Assembly (NCBI RefSeq): GCF_012927325.1
Contig: NZ_JABBGI010000002.1
Span: forward strand, 124,001-188,000
Direction of reading: 5' to 3'
DNA from: Chryseobacterium antibioticum
Lineage (GTDB): Bacteria > Bacteroidota > Bacteroidia > Flavobacteriales > Weeksellaceae
DNA length: 64,000 nt
The position numbers were made by a program, and so were the translations under genes. The notes under the pieces were generated by a model. That model saw only the letters and a list, made by a program, of their open reading frames with translations. It ran no database searches and was not told the DNA's origin. Below, piece by piece: positions 1 through 8,525 of the stretch; position 1 is the first letter of the stretch, and each line of letters opens with the position of its first letter.

Positions 1-1379
1 AACTGATCATCCAGTTGAATTAAAAGATTCTGTTGGTGTGCTTCAGGAGCCATGCCGTATTGGCTGTATAAATGGTTTAAAGGAGCAATCAGTAAGTGAA
101 TATATTTTGCAAACCAAATAGTAACCGATTCTTCAGGACTGGTTCCTAATTTTTCAGAAACATCTGTAAAGAATTTTTGGATAAAATTTTGTCTGTCTGC
201 AGGCTCATCCTGACACAATCTTGCTAAAAGAAGTATTTTATCTTCCGGCTGGAATGGATTTTCACGGATCAGCAGATTAAGGCTTTCAATATTTTTATCC
301 TGATGATAAACGCCTAATGTTACAGGCTCTAAAAGCAGTTTAAACTGATTGAAATCCTTTTCAAATGCTGCTCCAGCATGTTTTCTCCATAAAGCCGATG
401 CATAGCCTCTTTTTAAATCTTTCTCCGTGTTGATCCTTATTGATCCTGTTAAAAGTACATTTAACGAAAACTTAGGCATCCATGGGATATTTGGGCTGTA
501 CATACTTCTGATGGAAGAGGTTGAATAAAATTCTTCCCCAAAAGCTCCGATATGGATTAAAGTACGGTCTTTGATCATTTCCGCTCCTTCTTCGATAGAC
601 AAAAGATAAGTAGCTTCCCACGGATGACACGGAACCGTATAGAAATCAGAAAGTTTTTCACCTTCTTTAAGATATTTCGCTTCAAGATCTTCCGGTATTG
701 AAACCATAGTCTTCAGAAATTCGTTGTAAGGTTGCTCCAAAACCGACTGTTCCTGAACACAGCTTTTATGCACCAGAAAATACTCCAGCTGAATTCCTTT
801 ATTGAATTCCGGGCCATACAGAAGCTGCTCTTCTCTGGAGAATCCCATTCTCGCTTTTGTGAAAGGATGAAGATTGTGTCCCACAGGAAGCTGCTGTTCA
901 GATTCCAGGAAAGAATACGTTAGATCATCCTGATCCTGTAAACCTTCCTCCATGATCATTTCCAGATTTCTTAAGCTGCTGTGAATTCTTTTGGTAAATA
1001 ATTCAAGCCCTTTTTCACTGAACTGCTCAGAAAGTTCGCGGTATACCAGTTCGGTAAGCTGATCAACATTTGGCTCATAAACCTTCTGATTATTATGATC
1101 AACCACCCATAAAGGCGATCCGTAATTGTGGAAAGCACTTTCAGAACGGTAAGAAACCGGAGCGAATAAAAAGATCTCGCTTTTCTTTAATTCAAATCTG
1201 ATATGCAATGGATATGTACTGTTTTCCAGTGCCTGAGCTGTAAGGACATCGTATTTCGGAACGCCCTGATAGAACTTTCCGTTTCCAAGCTCACGAAGCA
1301 TTCCGTTCAGCAGGATTCTAATCGTGATTTGCTGTGCTTTTTCTGTAAGCTTAGTTGGCTGTACCAAAGTCTTCTCCAT
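1..1379 (-). CDS. IucA/IucC-family siderophore synthetase (C-terminus beyond window)
   Basis: N-terminal 459 residues of an NRPS-independent siderophore (NIS) synthetase; the gene runs off the left edge. NIS enzymes adenylate a carboxylate such as citrate or succinate and condense it with an amine or hydroxamate amine in the cytoplasm. Visible family motifs: GHNLHPFTKARMGFS near residue 166, CHPWE near 250, STSSIRSMYSP near 285 and an EAHQQN stretch near 450 that belongs to the ATP/substrate-binding core. The ATG at 1379 lies 29 bases inside the end of the upstream decarboxylase gene, so the two are almost certainly one operon with coupled translation. Specificity cannot be read from the partial sequence; the decarboxylase neighbour suggests an amine substrate made from a basic amino acid. 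Confidence 0.9.
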   Translation of the reverse strand, partial: MEKTLVQPTKLTEKAQQITIRILLNGMLRELGNGKFYQGVPKYDVLTAQALENSTYPLHIRFELKKSEIFLFAPVSYRSESAFHNYGSPLWVVDHNNQKVYEPNVDQLTELVYRELSEQFSEKGLELFTKRIHSSLRNLEMIMEEGLQDQDDLTYSFLESEQQLPVGHNLHPFTKARMGFSREEQLLYGPEFNKGIQLEYFLVHKSCVQEQSVLEQPYNEFLKTMVSIPEDLEAKYLKEGEKLSDFYTVPCHPWEATYLLSIEEGAEMIKDRTLIHIGAFGEEFYSTSSIRSMYSPNIPWMPKFSLNVLLTGSIRINTEKDLKRGYASALWRKHAGAAFEKDFNQFKLLLEPVTLGVYHQDKNIESLNLLIRENPFQPEDKILLLARLCQDEPADRQNFIQKFFTDVSEKLGTSPEESVTIWFAKYIHLLIAPLNHLYSQYGMAPEAHQQNLLIQLDDQ

Positions 1380-2877
1380 GCGATTGTATTGTATTTAAAA
1401 TTTGGTGAACATCTTCTGTTGTGGTGATCGGGTTCAGGAAAGTAAACTTCAGGTAGAAATTTCCATCTACTTTAGTACTTGCCACCAGAATTTCCCCGCT
1501 GTAGAAAAGTTTCATTTTGATATGCTGGTTCAAAGCATTCAGGTCTTTAATATCAGATCTTATATAACGGAAAACCAGAACACTCAGATCTGTATCAGAA
1601 AGCAGTTCGAAATGAGAGTTTTCCGTGATCATAGACGCTACATCTTTGGTAAGGTCTATCACCGTGTCTGTATATTCTGCGAGCTGTTCTTTGCCCATCA
1701 TTCTTAAAGTAAACCACAATTTCAGAGCATCGAACCTACGCGTACTCTGGATAATGGATTTGTTGATCTGTGCAGGAATTTCCTCTTCATCCATTTCCGC
1801 AGGATTCAGATAGTCTGCATGGTGTTTCAGGATTCTTAATTCCCTTTTGTTTTTAACGATGAAAGCACTGCTGCTGATTGGCTGGAAGAAAGATTTGTGA
1901 TAATCGATTGTCACTGAATCCGCTCTTTCGATACCATTCAGAAGGTAACGGTACTTTTCGCTTAATAATAAAGCACATCCATAAGCCGCATCTACATGCA
2001 TCCAGATATTGTATTGCTCAGCAACATTGGCGATATCTTCCAGTGGGTCTACGTTTCCGAAGTCTGTAGTTCCGGCCGTGGCTACAATTCCGATAGGAAT
2101 ATTTCCCATCTGTTCTTCTCTTTTAATGTATTTTTTCAGCAAAGTGATGTCCATGCAGAATCTTTCGTCTGTAGGAACTTTCACGATACTTTTTTCGCCT
2201 AATCCCATGATAGATGCATTCTTTAAGTTGCTGAAATGGGATTTATCAGAAACAAAAATTCTAAAACGTCCAGCTTCCTGCGGAAGACCATCCAGCTTGA
2301 TATTATGGTTATATCTCTTCTGAGAAAAGCAATCACGCATCATCACCAGTCCCATCAGGTTGCTCTGTGATCCGCCTGCTGTGAAAACACCGTCGCTTAT
2401 TTCTGCATTGTATCCTAACTGTTCTGCGGTCCAGTCGATCAGTTTTCTTTCCATGAAAGTTCCTCCGGCACTCTGGTCGTAGGTATCCTGAGAAGAATTG
2501 ATGGCACTGACAAGGATTTCTCCCGCCAATGCAGGGATAACGATAGGACAGTTAAGGTGTGCCACGTATTGTGGAAGGTGAAAAGCAGTGGCATGCTTTA
2601 CATATATAGTATCTACCTCTTCAAGTAGCTCCTGGTATGAAGATAGTTTTTGATTAAGGTCTATCTGCTGTACCATGCCTTTCATTTCTTTGGCTCCGAT
2701 TCCGCTGAAGGGTTTGTCGTTTCTGTGAAGAAAAGTTCCCACAAGGTCTAAAGTTTCTTCGACGGCGGAACGATAATGATCATAATTGTCAGTATGAAAA
2801 ATATTTCCAAAATTCCCCGAAATGTGAGGTAAGGAAGCGCCCAGTATGTCTCCGGCGGGCATTTGATTGTTGTTCAT
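1351..2877 (-). CDS. PLP-dependent group II decarboxylase (diamine-forming, siderophore locus)
   Basis: 508-residue pyridoxal-phosphate decarboxylase of the group II family (L-2,4-diaminobutyrate / tyrosine / lysine-type decarboxylases). Motifs: FTAGGSQSNL in the cofactor-phosphate region, HVDAAYG holding the Asp that contacts the pyridine nitrogen, and the Schiff-base lysine in TIDYHKSFF about two thirds along. It overlaps the NIS synthetase by 29 bases, and a free-amino-acid hydroxylase is transcribed divergently. By analogy with desferrioxamine- and rhizobactin-type loci it probably supplies a diamine (cadaverine, diaminopropane or a hydroxylated derivative) for siderophore assembly. Substrate is inference; the family assignment is firm. 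Confidence 0.9.
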   Translation of the reverse strand: MNNNQMPAGDILGASLPHISGNFGNIFHTDNYDHYRSAVEETLDLVGTFLHRNDKPFSGIGAKEMKGMVQQIDLNQKLSSYQELLEEVDTIYVKHATAFHLPQYVAHLNCPIVIPALAGEILVSAINSSQDTYDQSAGGTFMERKLIDWTAEQLGYNAEISDGVFTAGGSQSNLMGLVMMRDCFSQKRYNHNIKLDGLPQEAGRFRIFVSDKSHFSNLKNASIMGLGEKSIVKVPTDERFCMDITLLKKYIKREEQMGNIPIGIVATAGTTDFGNVDPLEDIANVAEQYNIWMHVDAAYGCALLLSEKYRYLLNGIERADSVTIDYHKSFFQPISSSAFIVKNKRELRILKHHADYLNPAEMDEEEIPAQINKSIIQSTRRFDALKLWFTLRMMGKEQLAEYTDTVIDLTKDVASMITENSHFELLSDTDLSVLVFRYIRSDIKDLNALNQHIKMKLFYSGEILVASTKVDGNFYLKFTFLNPITTTEDVHQILNTIQSHGEDFGTAN

Positions 2878-2929
2878 ATACGTATTTGTAAGGTGATTTT
2901 TAAAATCAATAAGTTGCGTAAAGTGGTTT

Positions 2930-2961
2930 AGTACATAGGCGTATGTACTTGATAGTCAAGT
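2930..2961. promoter_or_regulatory. two abutting inverted repeats in the divergent siderophore promoter region
   Basis: Two dyads lie side by side between the divergent decarboxylase and hydroxylase genes: AGTACATA-N4-TATGTACT at 2930-2949 and ACTTGA-N3-TCAAGT at 2947-2961, sharing three bases. They sit 30 bases upstream of the hydroxylase -33 element. They do not resemble a classical Fur box. I infer an operator for a local regulator that may lie outside the window. Confidence 0.5.
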
Positions 2962-2990
2962 TTTTATTTTTTACATTTTTTAAGTTTTTA

Positions 2991-3021
2991 TTTGGTGATT
3001 GATAAATTATTCCTAAATTTG
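2991..3021 (+). promoter_or_regulatory. Bacteroidota-type promoter of the hydroxylase gene
   Basis: TTTG at 2991-2994, a 19-base spacer, and TAAATTTG at 3014-3021 match the -33/-7 pattern of the primary sigma factor in this phylum. Transcription should start near 3028. That rules out the in-frame TTG at 2992 as start and supports the ATG at 3094. Confidence 0.7.
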
Positions 3022-3093
3022 AACCGTCTATTGTTATTTAGAATAATTAAAAACAAATATAGAAATTATATTCACACACCAAATATTTTTTTA

Positions 3094-4191
3094 ATGAATT
3101 CGCTAGAAATTTTAGATAACGACCGTATTACTGCGGTAAAACTGCTTCCGAGAGTCATTGAGATCACCTCTCAGGAAAGAAGAATGATACAAGATGCAGC
3201 GGTGCATCTTCAGAGAAAATATGGCAGCTATGAAAATAGAGACTTCATTACTCACGTTCATCAACTGGCTTCTTATTTTTTGCCGGAAAGAATTCTACAT
3301 ATAGCCGCTGATTTTGCCAGCGACTTTTCAATAAACCAGTACGGAGCTCTCGTATTTAGGGAGTTAATGGACATTGATCAGGAAAGTATTGGAAATACGC
3401 CACCGAACTGGCAGTCTGCGGATTATTCCAAATTCAATATCTATGGTTTTGCGTGTGCTTTGATTCACGGAGCACTTCCATCCAAACCTGTGCAATATTA
3501 TTCTCAACGTAAAGGCGGAGGATTAATGCATGCCATCATTCCTGACGAAAAAATGAGGGAAACGCAGACAGGATCGGGATCTGCAACAGATCTTTATGTG
3601 CATACCGAAGATGCCTTTTTGAAACATCAGGCAGATTTTTTAAGCTTTATGTACATTCGTAATGAAGAACAGGTGCCTTCTACCCTATATTCTATCCGTT
3701 CTCACGGAGCTATCGGGGACAATTTCAGACCTCTTTTTGAACGTATGTACAAAATACCGAAAGATGCCAATCTGGAGACAGGTGTAGACGAAGAAGAAGC
3801 ATTGGATGCCGTTTTGTATGGCAATTATGAACTGCCTTTTATGAGGTTTGATGCTGCGGAACAGCTGTTCAACCCAAGCATTAAGCAGACTGATGATGCA
3901 CACAGCCATCTGACAGAGTTTTGGGAAGAAGCAAGAGATCTTATTTATTCAGGTTTCACGCCACAGGCCGGAGATGTGATACTGGTGAATAACCATTTAT
4001 GTGCTCATGGAAGATCGGCTTTCAGGGCTGGAGTAAGAAATATCGACGGCGTAGAACACCGTTGTGAAAGAAGAATTATGCTCCGTATGATGAGCAAAGT
4101 GAGCCTGATGGAAATGAGAGCGCACACACTTACAGAAGACCCGTTCTTTGTTATTGAAGAGCATTTGGGTAAAAACTTTGAAAATATTTAA
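3094..4191 (+). CDS. Fe(II)/2-oxoglutarate-dependent amino-acid hydroxylase (clavaminate synthase-like)
   Basis: 365-residue non-haem iron oxygenase resembling the arginine/lysine/asparagine hydroxylase branch (VioC, AsnO, KDO type). Candidate iron ligands are His170 and Glu172 in VHTEDAF and His305 in LCAHGRSAF; an Arg in the following ERRIMLRMM segment probably binds 2-oxoglutarate. An in-frame TTG at 2992 exists, but it lies within the promoter, so I use the ATG at 3094. The gene is divergent from a basic-amino-acid-type decarboxylase and NIS synthetase. I infer that it hydroxylates free lysine or a similar amino acid before or alongside decarboxylation, giving a hydroxylated diamine. Family confidence is high, substrate low. 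Confidence 0.85.
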   Translation: MNSLEILDNDRITAVKLLPRVIEITSQERRMIQDAAVHLQRKYGSYENRDFITHVHQLASYFLPERILHIAADFASDFSINQYGALVFRELMDIDQESIGNTPPNWQSADYSKFNIYGFACALIHGALPSKPVQYYSQRKGGGLMHAIIPDEKMRETQTGSGSATDLYVHTEDAFLKHQADFLSFMYIRNEEQVPSTLYSIRSHGAIGDNFRPLFERMYKIPKDANLETGVDEEEALDAVLYGNYELPFMRFDAAEQLFNPSIKQTDDAHSHLTEFWEEARDLIYSGFTPQAGDVILVNNHLCAHGRSAFRAGVRNIDGVEHRCERRIMLRMMSKVSLMEMRAHTLTEDPFFVIEEHLGKNFENI

Positions 4192-4231
4192 AATGTTTTA
4201 GTAGATATTTATTTGATAATAATTATGATGG

Positions 4232-4267
4232 ATCCTTTTAGGCCTTGTGCTTAAAAGGATTTTTTTA
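4232..4267 (+). terminator. rho-independent terminator after the hydroxylase
   Basis: Stem ATCCTTTTA (4232-4240) pairs with TAAAAGGAT (4252-4260), followed by a run of T to 4267. It begins 40 bases after the hydroxylase stop codon. Confidence 0.85.
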
Positions 4268-4279
4268 CTATTTTTTCTA

Positions 4280-4405
4280 AACCATTAAGAGCATTTAAGT
4301 TTTTAAGAGGATTAAGAGGAGCTTTGCTTTAAGTTGTTATGGTTCTTAAAAATCATCGGACTTTAATCTTAATTTTCCTTGGTCACTTCAATGCTCTTAA
4401 TGGTT
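4280..4405. repeat. 126-bp MITE-like element with 16-bp perfect terminal inverted repeats
   Basis: AACCATTAAGAGCATT at 4280-4295 recurs as its exact reverse complement at 4390-4405. The interior is also imperfectly symmetric (AGGATTAAG on the left, CTTAATTTTCCT on the right) and has no reading frame. It fills most of the 314-base gap between the hydroxylase terminator and the esterase gene. I infer a non-autonomous palindromic repeat; copy number cannot be judged here because I saw only one full copy in the window. Confidence 0.6.
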
Positions 4406-4505
4406 AAAGCACATTCAGTTTAAAAACAAATTGATTTTAGCTTTAAATAAAAATATTTAAATAATTGTTTAGTAATGTTTTACAAGTATGCAAATAAAGT
4501 TATTT

Positions 4506-5318
4506 TTAATGATTAAAAAACTGATCAAATAAAGTCAATTGTTCAGATAACGATCTGCTCCAATACTGCGGATCATGAGCACCCAAAGATTCTATATAAA
4601 GATGCGGAATCTTAAGGTCTGTAAGTTTTTTGTGAAATTTTCTGTTCATTTCTATCATCTGACTATCTTCTGTTCCGCAATCGAAAATATATTGCTGTCC
4701 TGCTTTTGCCATTAGATTGGTTTTATGATCAGTCAGTAAGTTTTTGTTGATCGAAGACAAAGGGCCCAATACATTACTTACCTGATATTGGGTATATCCT
4801 TCGCCGAATGAATTGAAATCCAAAGCTCCACAAGAACTTCCCACAATGCCAAATGTATTATTGTACGCAGTACCAATGTTCACAGCACCATAACCTCCCA
4901 TACTCCAGCCCAGGATACCACGGAATTTTTTATCATTTTTTACCGGATAGTTTTTATTAACAAAATCTACAAGCTCCTGCCCGATAAAAGTCTGGTACTG
5001 TGAATCTTTAACCAACGGACTGTCTACGTACCATGAGTTGTAATTTCCGTCCGGAAGTACGTAAATCATCTTATCCTTTTGAGCTTTCTGAACAAGGTCC
5101 GGAATATCCTGTTTGATCGTCCGTTCAGGATTTCCACTGTAGCCATGCAGAATATAGACGGATGGGTAGGTTGCACCCTTCTGCACATCCGGTGTGATAA
5201 TGATTGTTTTAATGTTCTTATTCATTTTGGCACTGAAGACATCTTTATGAATGACTTTCTGTGCGGAAAGCTGTGCAGATATCGTCAATACACATACGAT
5301 ACTTACTAAATTTTTCAT
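4506..5318 (-). CDS. exported alpha/beta-hydrolase esterase (esterase D / PF00756-like)
   Basis: 270-residue alpha/beta hydrolase with an N-terminal signal peptide (MKNLVSIVCVLTISAQLSAQ), so probably periplasmic or secreted. Nucleophile elbow GWSMGG places the catalytic Ser near residue 139; an oxyanion-hole segment ILHGYSG lies earlier, and the likely Asp and His are in DCGTED and LGAHDPQYW. Length and order fit the esterase D / S-formylglutathione-hydrolase-like superfamily, members of which cleave acetyl, feruloyl or siderophore esters. It is monocistronic. A TTG three codons upstream is possible, but the ATG at 5318 directly precedes a good signal sequence. Substrate unknown. Confidence 0.85.
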   Translation of the reverse strand: MKNLVSIVCVLTISAQLSAQKVIHKDVFSAKMNKNIKTIIITPDVQKGATYPSVYILHGYSGNPERTIKQDIPDLVQKAQKDKMIYVLPDGNYNSWYVDSPLVKDSQYQTFIGQELVDFVNKNYPVKNDKKFRGILGWSMGGYGAVNIGTAYNNTFGIVGSSCGALDFNSFGEGYTQYQVSNVLGPLSSINKNLLTDHKTNLMAKAGQQYIFDCGTEDSQMIEMNRKFHKKLTDLKIPHLYIESLGAHDPQYWSRSLSEQLTLFDQFFNH

Positions 5319-5451
5319 AGGATACAATTTTAATTTTGTTGCTAACTTGGGAATCTAATAGGACTGCATCCTATCTTAGGCTAAATCGCCACGTTGTGGC
5401 TGGCTGTTTCCCATACAATTGTTCTTGTTTATGAGAAAAAGATGAGGCAGA

Positions 5452-5487
5452 GAAAATAAAAAAGTCTCAACATATGTTGAGGCTTTT
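5452..5487 (-). terminator. terminator of the peptidase-GNAT-Crp operon
   Basis: Perfect core CTCAACAT/ATGTTGAG with extended arms spans 5460-5487. On the minus strand it runs into a T-rich tract, seven bases after the Crp-family gene ends. Confidence 0.8.
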
Positions 5488-5493
5488 GTTAGA

Positions 5494-6057
5494 TTATTTC
5501 TTTTTTATGCGGCTCAGCTGAGTGGGTGTAATCCCCAGATAGGAAGCAATATGATGCTGTTTCAGCCGGTCATGGAGCGGTTTGTTCTCCAAAAGCTGCA
5601 AATAACGCCGTTTGGCTGTTTCATGCTTTAAAGAGATCTCCAGCGGTTCTTTTTTTACTACCCAGTTTTTTTCCAGATAATGAATGTGAAATAATGCCAG
5701 ATCGTGATATTGATTGATCAGTTCTCTGAAAGCTTTTGCCGGATATTTGATCACTGAACAGTCTTCCAAAGCAATGATATTGAAGTCGCTGGGCTTATCC
5801 TTGATAACGGCTGCCGTAGAAGCCACAAAACTTTTTTCTTCAAAGAAAATTTTATACACAGAATCTCCCTGTTCATCTATGGTATAATATCCTATCAACC
5901 CTGATTTTATAAAATAATAATATCTGGCAGCAGCTCCGGCTTCCTGGAGAAGTTCATTCTTATGATAAGTTTCTTCCGTGCAGATATTCATCAGCGCTTC
6001 AACCGTTTCTTCTGAAAGCGGATAATAGGTACTGATCTGTTCTAAAAGTTCTTTCAA
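5494..6057 (-). CDS. Crp/Fnr-family transcriptional regulator (TTG start)
   Basis: 187-residue cAMP-receptor-like protein: N-terminal cyclic-nucleotide-binding fold (roughly 10-120, with YYYFIKSGLIGYY in the beta-roll) and a C-terminal helix-turn-helix, HHIASYLGITPTQLSRI. No Cys cluster of the FNR iron-sulphur type is seen. The only start giving the full N-terminal helix is TTG at 6057; a stop codon lies three codons upstream in frame, leaving no ATG. It begins 13 bases after the GNAT stop codon, so it is the last gene of an S41 peptidase-GNAT-Crp operon. Ligand and targets are unknown. Confidence 0.85.
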   Translation of the reverse strand: MKELLEQISTYYPLSEETVEALMNICTEETYHKNELLQEAGAAARYYYFIKSGLIGYYTIDEQGDSVYKIFFEEKSFVASTAAVIKDKPSDFNIIALEDCSVIKYPAKAFRELINQYHDLALFHIHYLEKNWVVKKEPLEISLKHETAKRRYLQLLENKPLHDRLKQHHIASYLGITPTQLSRIKKK

Positions 6058-6070
6058 GGCAGATTATTAT

Positions 6071-6601
6071 TTAATCTAACAATTTCTTCATCATCAGATC
6101 AGTTTGGTCGTCGTCTCCCAACCTGAAGGTATGAGTTCCGAACTCCTCAAACCCATTTTTCCTGTAAAATTGAAGGGCTCTCAAATTCTCTTCCCAAACT
6201 CCCAGCCACAGATAACTTTTGTTAAGGTTTTGAGCAGTTGCCAGAGCCTGGTCGTAAAGCAGTTGACCTACTTTTTGTCCGTGATGGCTTTGTTTTACAT
6301 AAATACGTTCTATTTCCAGGGAAGTGTCGTCCTGCATCTCAGTTTGTGCAGTCCCGGAGTTTAATTTCAGATAACCAACAGGAATGTCTTCTTCCCAGGC
6401 AATAAAGAAATGAGAATCAGGATTATTTAATTCTGATTTCACTTTCTCTGTACTGAAGCTTTCTTCCAGGTAGGTTTTCATTGCCTCTTCTGAATTGCTT
6501 TCTGCAAAGGTCTCATAAAAAGTTTGTCTTCCCACATCCTGTATGGTTTCCAGATCTTTTATTCCTGCTTTTTGAATGATTATTGATGACATGCTATACA
6601 T
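6071..6601 (-). CDS. GNAT-family N-acetyltransferase
   Basis: 176-residue GNAT acetyltransferase. The acetyl-CoA-binding region is visible as IERIYVKQSHHGQKVGQLLYDQAL (residues about 92-115, a Q/RxxGxG/A-type loop), followed by LWLGVWEENLRALQFYRKNGFEE, characteristic of RimI/SpeG-like members. Its ATG follows the S41 peptidase stop codon directly (TAAATG), so translation is probably coupled. A second Met four codons in is an alternative start. Substrate cannot be predicted. Confidence 0.88.
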   Translation of the reverse strand: MYSMSSIIIQKAGIKDLETIQDVGRQTFYETFAESNSEEAMKTYLEESFSTEKVKSELNNPDSHFFIAWEEDIPVGYLKLNSGTAQTEMQDDTSLEIERIYVKQSHHGQKVGQLLYDQALATAQNLNKSYLWLGVWEENLRALQFYRKNGFEEFGTHTFRLGDDDQTDLMMKKLLD

Positions 6602-7612
6602 TTATTGCTCTAATTTATTAATAAGATTTTTTATTTCAGGTATGCTTAATTCGGTTTTTGTTCCTGCTTTTAAAATGTTTTTTAAAATTCTAATATGGGC
6701 AACCTTTAAAGCATCTTCTGCTTCTACTTCCTGATCAGGAATCACTCCGATATGCTCCCAATTTTTATGGCTTATGGAAGATGTTATTTCTCCTGCCGGA
6801 AGAAGTAACAAATATTGATTTTGGATGATAAAATGATCTACCGGATTGGCAGCACCGCCCGTTTTTTCACCAATTACTTCGGCCATTTTATATTCCTGTA
6901 AAAAGTAGGCCAGACCTTCTGCTGCGGAAAAACTTTTTTTACTCGTAAGAATGATGATATTTTTGTGAAGATATTTCTGCCCGGAAATTTTAGGTTGTGT
7001 ACTGTTTATGACTGTTTTATCCTTATTTCTAAAATAAGTAGTATAAAGATCCGTCTTTTTATCAAAGAAATAACTGCAGAATAAAAGGAGCATTTCATTA
7101 TCTCCTCCTCCATTTTCTCGCAGGTCAATAATCAACGAGTTGGTATTGGCAATAAAATTCATTGAAGCAGCCAGTGTTTTTGCACTGGATTCAGCCGTTG
7201 CAAAACCTTTAAAATTGATATAACCGACGTTACCTTCCAGGCGTTGAACATTTTCAAAACCAAAATTTTCAAGGCTGTTATGAAAATTGTTTTCTTTTTC
7301 TCTTTCTTTCTCATTGTGAGGATTTTCAGAGCTATAATTTTCTAAATATTTGACAAAAAAATGCTCATCTTTTATGGTGGCTCTCAACTTTTGAGTCAGA
7401 AAGGCAGCAAAGTCTTTTTTACTCAGATTATTAAAAGTTCCTTTCTTAGATTCATTTTGAAATAAAGAATCAACTTTCTTGTAGGCATCTTTATCAATAT
7501 AATTGTTTTTTACTTTTTCTGTGATATCAGACAGTACTACTTTAGTATGATCGCTCTGTGCATAGGAAATCAGAGAATAGAAAAAGAAAATTCCGACCAG
7601 TATTTTTTTCAT
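6602..7612 (-). CDS. exported S41-family (C-terminal-processing-like) peptidase
   Basis: 336-residue protein with a signal peptide (MKKILVGIFFFYSLISYAQS). The S41 peptidase core is recognised from SLIIDLRENGGGDNEMLLLFCSYFF and the nucleophile segment TSKKSFSAAEGLAYFLQEY (Ser in SFSAAEG, past the midpoint). No PDZ domain is apparent between signal peptide and core, so it belongs to the short, tricorn-like or retinoid-binding-like S41 branch rather than classical CtpA. It is the first gene of an operon with the GNAT and Crp-like genes. Targets unknown. Confidence 0.85.
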   Translation of the reverse strand: MKKILVGIFFFYSLISYAQSDHTKVVLSDITEKVKNNYIDKDAYKKVDSLFQNESKKGTFNNLSKKDFAAFLTQKLRATIKDEHFFVKYLENYSSENPHNEKEREKENNFHNSLENFGFENVQRLEGNVGYINFKGFATAESSAKTLAASMNFIANTNSLIIDLRENGGGDNEMLLLFCSYFFDKKTDLYTTYFRNKDKTVINSTQPKISGQKYLHKNIIILTSKKSFSAAEGLAYFLQEYKMAEVIGEKTGGAANPVDHFIIQNQYLLLLPAGEITSSISHKNWEHIGVIPDQEVEAEDALKVAHIRILKNILKAGTKTELSIPEIKNLINKLEQ

Positions 7613-7680
7613 TGAAATATGATTTAATATTTCAGTAAAAGTATTTCAATGGAAAGCTTATAAATTGTAAAAATGGAAAC

Positions 7681-8475
7681 TCAGATAAACAGCCAGATAT
7701 TATTTTGTTCAATATCTACATTGTCAAAGAACTTCCTGGGGTTTATTTTTGTGAGTTCCTTAAAATCTTTAATAAGATGTGACTGATCGTAGAAAAGATG
7801 CTCATATGAAAGTTCAGTGAGATTTTTTACTTTTTTATTGGATATCAAAACATTACGAAATCTCTGGATTTTTCTGAATTCAGATGCTGGTTTAGCCAGA
7901 TAACGTTTTGAGATCTTATTCACATATTGCCTTGTTATGTTATTTTTTACTGCAATTTCTTCGATGCTGAGTTCAGTCTCAAAATCATTCAATATCGAAT
8001 AAGCCAATGCTAAATCTTTTTGTTGGAATTTAGAGAGCCAATAATCCTCCAGCATTTCAATTTGCTTTTTTCTGTTAGGCTCATTAAAAATAGCATTCGA
8101 GATTTCTTTAAAACCCGAAAGGTGAATGTTTTCTTCCAGGGCTTCACAGTCATCTGCCTCAAAAAAATGATAAATTCCTAAGGGTTTAAAGTAAAGCGTA
8201 AGTTCATTAACAGACTGCTGATAAAAAATTTCAGTAGGAACTGAACACCTGAAAACAAAGTCTATAATTAAATTCTCCTCCAAAGATCTGTAAATTTCTA
8301 TCCATCCTTTATCCTGCGCAATAGATACATTCTGACAGACTGATACAATGAAATAGTTATCCGGAAAAGTAAGATACCTGACCGGTTTGTCCATATTATC
8401 TTTTTCTATAAAATAATATCCTTCAATATATTTTTTAAGAAGAGGATGCGTAGGTTGATAAAAAGTCAATTTCAT
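7681..8475 (-). CDS. AraC-family transcriptional regulator
   Basis: 264 residues: an N-terminal sensor domain of the type usual in Bacteroidota AraC proteins (YFTFPDNYFIVSV-like beta region) and a C-terminal double helix-turn-helix (about 165-255) ending in YDQSHLIKDFKELTKINPRKFF, which is the second AraC helix-turn-helix. It stands alone between the peptidase operon and the nucleosidase gene, all on the same strand, so the regulated gene is not obvious. Confidence 0.88.
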   Translation of the reverse strand: MKLTFYQPTHPLLKKYIEGYYFIEKDNMDKPVRYLTFPDNYFIVSVCQNVSIAQDKGWIEIYRSLEENLIIDFVFRCSVPTEIFYQQSVNELTLYFKPLGIYHFFEADDCEALEENIHLSGFKEISNAIFNEPNRKKQIEMLEDYWLSKFQQKDLALAYSILNDFETELSIEEIAVKNNITRQYVNKISKRYLAKPASEFRKIQRFRNVLISNKKVKNLTELSYEHLFYDQSHLIKDFKELTKINPRKFFDNVDIEQNNIWLFI

Positions 8476-8525
8476 ATCATCGTCAGATAGAAAACAGAAT
8501 TCTGAAATTTTTCACGGGATTTATA

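Noticed and set aside
1402..2323. Several plus-strand frames inside the decarboxylase gene
   Set aside because: They are antisense to a gene with complete family motifs and lack their own promoters or motifs.
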